A stretch of 9,816 nucleotides of DNA. It comes from Clostridiales bacterium (GTDB lineage Bacteria > Bacillota > Dehalobacteriia > UBA4068). The notes under the pieces were generated by a model. The model was not told the DNA's origin. It worked only from the letters and a program-made list of their open reading frames with translations, and did not search any database. Location of the stretch: positions 1 through 9,816 of the forward strand of contig WRDJ01000007.1 in NCBI GenBank assembly GCA_009783495.1, written 5' to 3'. Positions 5,966-9,816 of this stretch are shown here, in pieces (the first letter of the stretch is position 1; each line of letters starts with the position of its first letter). The translations under genes and the position numbers were made by a program.

Positions 5966-8623
5966 TTAGCGGCTGATTCGAACCTTGCTCACCTTCAGTT
6001 CCGGTATCTTGGCCGTCGGGTCAAGATGGCGGGCGGTGAGGTTGTTGACTGGGTTCTCCCCGAAATGAAAAGGCATGAAAAGCACGTCCTCGGCCATATC
6101 CTCACGGAAGCGCGCCAGCGCGCTCACCGTGCCGCGCGGGGAAGTCAGCCGCGCCTCTTCGCCTTCGATTATGCCGAAGCGGGCCGCCGTTTGCGGGTGA
6201 ATCTCCACAAAGGGTGTTCCGGCCACGCTCTCGATGGCGGCGTTCCTGCCCGTCATGGTGCGGGTATGATATTGATAAAGCACCCTGCCCGTGGTCAGCA
6301 GCAGGGGATATTCCCCGTCCTGGCTGTCGGCGGCGGGTTGGTAAGGCCGGAAACTGAAAAGCCCCTTGCCGCGCGGAAAGCGCCCGTCCTTATGCAGATA
6401 GGGCGTGCCGGGATGGGCTGCGTCCGGGCAGGGCCATTGCAGCCCCTCTGTGCCCAAACGCGCGTAAGAGACCCCGCCATAGCTGGGCGTGAGCGCGGAG
6501 ATTTCTTCCATGACGGCGCTTGTGTCTTGGAAATCGAAGCCGGAGAGGCCCAAGGCGCGCGCCAATTCGCAGATGATGCGCCAATCCTCCTTGGCTTCCC
6601 CCGGCGCGGGCAGGGCTTGCGGCGCCTTCTGAATCCGCCGCTCGGTATTGGTGAAAGTGCCCTCTTTTTCCGCGAAGGAGGCTGCCGGCAGCACCACATC
6701 GGCCAGCGCCGCCGTTTCACTTAAGAAAATATCCTGCGCCGCCACGAAGCAGCCGCGTGAGAAGGCTTGGCGGGCATGATTTAAGTCGGCCTCGGAGACC
6801 AGCACGTTTTCCCCCATGATATAGAGGAATTTGATTTTCCCCTGTTCCATCAGGTCTATCATTTCGGTGGAGGTCTTGCCGGGAACGGGGCTTAAAGCCG
6901 CGCCCCAGGCTTTTTCGAACTTGGCCCGCGCCTCCGGGCCGGCCACGCTCTGATAGCCGGGAAACAGGTTGGGCAAGGCCCCCATATCGCAGGCGCCCTG
7001 CACATTGTTCTGCCCGCGCAGGGGGTTGACGCCGCAGCCCTCGCGCCCGATTTGGCCGCAGAGCAACGCCAGGTTGGCGATGGAAACCACGCCGTCGGTG
7101 CCGCGGGAATGTTGCGTCACCCCCATCGAATAATAGATAGCGGCGGTGGCGGCGGTGGCATATAGCCGGGCGGTTTGGCGCAAATCGTCTTCGCTCACCC
7201 GGCAGATCTGCGCGCACTCTTTAACCGAAACCTGCTCAAAGCCTTTCTCGAATTCGGCGAAGCCCTCGGTATGCGCGGCGATGAACCCTTTATTGGCCAG
7301 CCCTTCCTCAAGAACGGCCTTGATCAAGCCGTTGAAGAGCGCGACATTGGTGCCGGGCTTGATCTGCAGGAAAATTTCCGCGTCCTCGCAAAGGCCGATT
7401 TTGCGCGGTTCGGCCACGATCAGGCGCGCCCCCTTCTTCACCGCCTGACGGAGCTTGGCCCCGATCACCGGGTGCGTTTCCGTGGTATTGCTGCCGCTGA
7501 CAAGGATGACTTCGGTTTTATATACCTCGTTTATGCTGTTGGACATGGCTCCGCCGCCGAAGCTCTGTGAAAGCCCGGCCACCGTGGAGGAATGGCAAAG
7601 CCGGGCGCAATGATCCACGTTATTGCCGCCGCTGGCCACCCTTATGAATTTCTGAAAAAGATAGTTTTCCTCATTGCTGCAGCGCGCGGAGGAAAGCCCG
7701 GCTATGGCCTCCGGCCCCTCTTCCCTGGCCTTTTTGAAGGCGTTGATGATTGCCTGATATGCCTCGTCCCAGGAACAGGGGACGAGCCGCCCGTCTTTGC
7801 GGACCAACGGCGTGGTCAGCCTGTCCGGGTGATTGATGAAATCGAAAGCGAAGCGCCCCTTGACGCAAAGCAGGCCGTTATTCGATGGCCCGTTCGCCGC
7901 CGTCACCCCCACGGCCCGGTTATCCCGCACAAAAAGATTGATTTTGCAGCCCACCCCGCAATAGGGGCAGACCGTCTCCACCGCGGGCGTGCGGCCCTCG
8001 GCATAGCAGGCGTTTTTGGGGGCGAGCGCCCCGGTTGGACAAAAATCCAGGCAGTTGCCGCAGGAAACGCAGCGGCAAGCCCCCCGGCTTTCCCCGCCCG
8101 CCGGCGCGATCAGGCCGTTCTCATCTTCGCGCAGGGCCCCGGCGCATTGCAGCGCAGAGCAAAGGTTGACGCAACGCAGGCAGAGGATGCACTTATTGGG
8201 GTCGTAAAGGTAAAAGGCGTTGCTCTCATCCTTGGGCGCGAGGGCCGCGAGTTGGCCGTCAGCATCCGGCTCCGCCTCATAAATTTGCGCATATTCCTGA
8301 AGCTTGCAATGGGTGGATTTGAAGCAGGTGGTGCAGCGGGAATCGTGCTTGGCCAGCAGCTTTTCCAGCGCGCGGCGGCGCGCGGCGAAAATCTCCGCGC
8401 TATGCGTGACGATCTCCATGCCTTCTTCGGCCATGGTCTCACAGGCCTTTTGCAGTTCATCCCGCCCCTTGACACGGCAAAGGCAAAGCCCGCAGCGCGC
8501 CTCAAAATTCGCGCCTTCCATGTGGCACAAAGTGGGTATTTCGATATGCGCGAGCCGCGCCGCCCGCAAAATAGTCATCGGCTCCGTAAGCCGCAGTTCC
8601 CGCCCGTTGATGATGATTTTCAT
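5966..8623 (-). CDS. fdhA: Formate dehydrogenase, catalytic (alpha) subunit with NuoG-like N-terminus, Cys form
   Basis: Oxidises formate to CO2 (or the reverse) at a molybdenum or tungsten bis-pterin site in the cytoplasm. The 885 residues match clostridial and acetogen FdhA in length and domain order: a [2Fe-2S] domain (Cys33, 44, 47, 61); a NuoG-type cluster with a His ligand, HX3CX2CX5C (His93, Cys97, 100, 106); two ferredoxin clusters (Cys145, 148, 151, 155 and Cys185, 188, 191, 195); the catalytic domain's [4Fe-4S] site (Cys219, 222, 226, 253); and a C-terminal pterin dinucleotide-binding domain from about 772. The active-site motif ARLCHSSTVAG puts Cys343, next to His344, where E. coli FdhF has selenocysteine. 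AAAGGAG (8634-8640) supports the ATG start. The cluster chain implies electron transfer to a flavin/NAD or ferredoxin partner not seen here. fdhD lies upstream on the same strand. Confidence 0.93.
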   Translation of the reverse strand: MKIIINGRELRLTEPMTILRAARLAHIEIPTLCHMEGANFEARCGLCLCRVKGRDELQKACETMAEEGMEIVTHSAEIFAARRRALEKLLAKHDSRCTTCFKSTHCKLQEYAQIYEAEPDADGQLAALAPKDESNAFYLYDPNKCILCLRCVNLCSALQCAGALREDENGLIAPAGGESRGACRCVSCGNCLDFCPTGALAPKNACYAEGRTPAVETVCPYCGVGCKINLFVRDNRAVGVTAANGPSNNGLLCVKGRFAFDFINHPDRLTTPLVRKDGRLVPCSWDEAYQAIINAFKKAREEGPEAIAGLSSARCSNEENYLFQKFIRVASGGNNVDHCARLCHSSTVAGLSQSFGGGAMSNSINEVYKTEVILVSGSNTTETHPVIGAKLRQAVKKGARLIVAEPRKIGLCEDAEIFLQIKPGTNVALFNGLIKAVLEEGLANKGFIAAHTEGFAEFEKGFEQVSVKECAQICRVSEDDLRQTARLYATAATAAIYYSMGVTQHSRGTDGVVSIANLALLCGQIGREGCGVNPLRGQNNVQGACDMGALPNLFPGYQSVAGPEARAKFEKAWGAALSPVPGKTSTEMIDLMEQGKIKFLYIMGENVLVSEADLNHARQAFSRGCFVAAQDIFLSETAALADVVLPAASFAEKEGTFTNTERRIQKAPQALPAPGEAKEDWRIICELARALGLSGFDFQDTSAVMEEISALTPSYGGVSYARLGTEGLQWPCPDAAHPGTPYLHKDGRFPRGKGLFSFRPYQPAADSQDGEYPLLLTTGRVLYQYHTRTMTGRNAAIESVAGTPFVEIHPQTAARFGIIEGEEARLTSPRGTVSALARFREDMAEDVLFMPFHFGENPVNNLTARHLDPTAKIPELKVSKVRISR

Positions 8624-8649
8624 GTTCCGCCTGCTCCTTTATGCTATAT

Positions 8650-8667
8650 TCGTTGATTTGTCAACAA
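8650..8667 (-). promoter_or_regulatory. Rex-like operator upstream of fdhA
   Basis: On the minus strand the palindrome reads TTGTTGA-CAAA-TCAACGA. It matches the clostridial Rex consensus TTGTTAA-N4-TTAACAA at 11 of the 14 fixed positions. A TTGACA (-35 type, 8659-8664) lies inside it, though no good -10 follows at the right spacing. Rex represses NADH-consuming or NADH-linked genes when NADH is low, which would suit an NAD-linked formate dehydrogenase. The assignment is inference from one site. Confidence 0.4.
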
Positions 8668-8697
8668 TCGTTTGCCCTGTTAGCCTGAAGAAAAGGC

Positions 8698-9225
8698 TTA
8701 TTTCTTTTTTAAAACATATTGCCGAAAATATTTCATAAAATACTCATAATATTTTTCGCCCTCTTTAATATGTTTGGAAAATATATTGGCTATTTCTTTT
8801 GATTGCGTCCTTTCTACCTTTTTTGAGTATTCACTATCCTCAAACTGATTGTGCATTGAATAAAAATCCCCGCAATCCATACGGCAACCCCTATAAGCAT
8901 CAGAATAATCTCCGGCGGACAACAAAAATTCGGCCCAAGAAATATGCTTTTTTACATATTTAATGTATTTGCACGCAATCTGGAAATCATGTAATTCCAA
9001 ATAACTAAAGTCAACGAAGGGTTCCGAAAGCGCATAACAATTTACAGTATATAAGGCATCAGGTAAATATTTTATAAGTGTCAACTCAATTATCCAGTAA
9101 GGAGGCTTGTCCATATTCTCAATTATTTCATCACACCACAATTCATAATGTTTATAATTGATCAATGAAGCGTCGAGCATCACCCCTAATTTTGCCGCAA
9201 ACTCTTTCGATAAATCATAATTCAC
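8698..9225 (-). CDS. A+T-rich unknown gene inserted between fdhD and fdhA
   Basis: I do not recognise this 175-residue protein. It is rich in Lys, Tyr, Ile, Glu and Phe, with no signal peptide or membrane segment, and looks soluble and largely helical. Visible stretches include LWCDEIIENMDKPPYWIIEL near the N-terminus and a Lys-rich C-terminus ending YVLKKK. Its base composition is far from its neighbours: samples such as 8701-8760 hold 13 G/C of 60 against 43 of 60 in fdhA, suggesting recent transfer. The GTG at 9225 is preferred because AAGAGGGTGA (9231-9240), a good ribosome-binding site, lies 5 bases upstream; a GTG at 9234 is also in frame but overlaps that site. It is spaced about 75 bases from each fdh gene. 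Size and composition recall immunity proteins of polymorphic toxins, but no defining motif supports that. Confidence 0.75.
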   Translation of the reverse strand: MNYDLSKEFAAKLGVMLDASLINYKHYELWCDEIIENMDKPPYWIIELTLIKYLPDALYTVNCYALSEPFVDFSYLELHDFQIACKYIKYVKKHISWAEFLLSAGDYSDAYRGCRMDCGDFYSMHNQFEDSEYSKKVERTQSKEIANIFSKHIKEGEKYYEYFMKYFRQYVLKKK

Positions 9226-9301
9226 TATAATCACCCTCTTAAATTTAAAAAATAAATCCTCCGTTTAACTACCCCTACAAACAATTCTCCTCCGGCAGTC
9301 T

Positions 9302-9816
9302 TTAATCCTCCAAGTCAATCTTCTCCGCGTGGGAATAAACATTGAAGCGGCCGTTCCTGGCGAAGGCCGCCAAGGGCAAGCCGCCCTCTCGCGCCGCCTC
9401 GATGGCCTTGTCCGTGGGCGCGGAACGGGAAACGAGCAAAGCGAAGCCCGCGCGCAAAACCTTGGCGATGATCTCAAAAGGCGCGCGCCCGCTGGTGAGC
9501 AGCAATTTATCGCGCATTTCGATTCCCTGCAAAAGGCAATGGCCAATGATTTTATCCGCCGCGTTGTGCCGGCCCACATCCTCCGCAAAAAAGAGGATTT
9601 CCTCGCCGTCGCTTAAAGCGCAGCTATGCACACCGCCGGTTTTTTCAAAAACCGATGAAAGGCACAGAAACAAGGGCGGAAGCCGCAAAATTTGCCGGGC
9701 GGAAAAGCGTTTTTCCGGCAGGGGCGGGGACGCGGGAGATGCCGGGGAAAGCGCCGCCCGCACCGTTTCGCCCGCGATCTCCAAGCTTTGGATGTCGGAA
9801 GCGCCGCCGATCATCC
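9302..9816 (-). CDS. fdhD: Formate dehydrogenase accessory sulfurtransferase FdhD, 5' partial
   Basis: FdhD passes sulfur from a cysteine desulfurase (IscS in E. coli) to the molybdenum cofactor, making formate dehydrogenase active. The C-terminal 170 residues are in the window and the start lies beyond the right edge; the ATG at 9814 is internal. Family motifs are clear: KTGGVHSCAL, FFAEDVGRHNAADKIIG (the signature), LLLTSGRAPFEIIAKVLRAG, SRSAPTDKAIEAAREGGLPLAAFAR and FNVYSHAEKI. The Cys-containing loop of FdhD normally lies just upstream of the visible part and cannot be checked. Its position ahead of fdhA on the same strand, separated only by the foreign-looking gene, supports FdhA as its client. 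Confidence 0.93.
   Translation of the reverse strand, partial: MIGGASDIQSLEIAGETVRAALSPASPASPPLPEKRFSARQILRLPPLFLCLSSVFEKTGGVHSCALSDGEEILFFAEDVGRHNAADKIIGHCLLQGIEMRDKLLLTSGRAPFEIIAKVLRAGFALLVSRSAPTDKAIEAAREGGLPLAAFARNGRFNVYSHAEKIDLED

Noticed and set aside
8284..8343. Possibility that fdhA uses in-frame UGA for selenocysteine
   Set aside because: The frame is uninterrupted and the active-site position is an ordinary Cys codon (residue 343).
7592..8656. Long plus-strand open frame of 354 codons
   Set aside because: It is the antisense shadow of fdhA, whose minus-strand frame carries all expected cluster-binding cysteines and domains.
8641..8664. Full sigma-A promoter for fdhA using the TTGACA inside the Rex-like palindrome
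   Set aside because: With a 17-base spacer the -10 would be TAAAGG, a poor match that overlaps the ribosome-binding site; only the operator-like palindrome is kept.
8680..8710. AGCCT/AGGCT hairpin followed by a T-rich run on the plus strand
   Set aside because: The stem is only 5 bp and no plus-strand gene leads into it; read on the minus strand, where the genes are, no T-run follows.

Overview
The window suggests a G+C-rich, spore-forming member of the Clostridia (Bacillota). The main evidence is a gene whose product closely follows the clostridial spore cortex-lytic enzyme SleC, together with a clostridial-type PurC and a NuoG-like cytoplasmic formate dehydrogenase. Most genes are visibly G+C-rich; for example, bases 7021-7080 inside fdhA contain 43 G/C out of 60. 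One gene (8698-9225) is strikingly A+T-rich and looks foreign. No genus can be named from the sequence alone.

Layout, left to right. Bases 2-2028 (+) hold the end of a NatA/YhaQ-type ABC ATPase gene and its overlapping ABC-2 permease gene, probably an export pump. Bases 2036-2064 form a near-ideal vegetative promoter driving purC (2102-2779), which ends in an intrinsic terminator. On the minus strand 2861-4027 encodes a SleC-family protein. It is divergent from 4179-5024 (+), a protein made of three peptidoglycan-binding modules. A small unknown minus-strand gene (5006-5266) converges on it with a 19-base overlap.

Bases 5267-5965 have no convincing gene but are densely structured. They hold a strong hairpin (5306-5336), a roughly 100-base block that folds well as RNA and is flanked by promoter-like sequences on both strands (5418-5604), two copies of a palindromic repeat (5653-5699 and 5726-5776), a nested inverted repeat (5771-5874) and a tandem 14-base repeat (5902-5929). 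This stretch is the best candidate for something undescribed.

Bases 5966-9816 (minus) read fdhD, then an A+T-rich unknown gene, then fdhA. FdhD transfers sulfur to the molybdenum cofactor needed by FdhA, so these two belong together; the gene between them looks like an insertion into the operon. FdhA carries Cys where some homologues carry selenocysteine. A palindrome resembling the clostridial Rex (NADH/NAD+ sensor) operator lies just upstream of fdhA. No diaphorase or electron-transfer partner subunit is visible; it may lie upstream of fdhD, outside the window.
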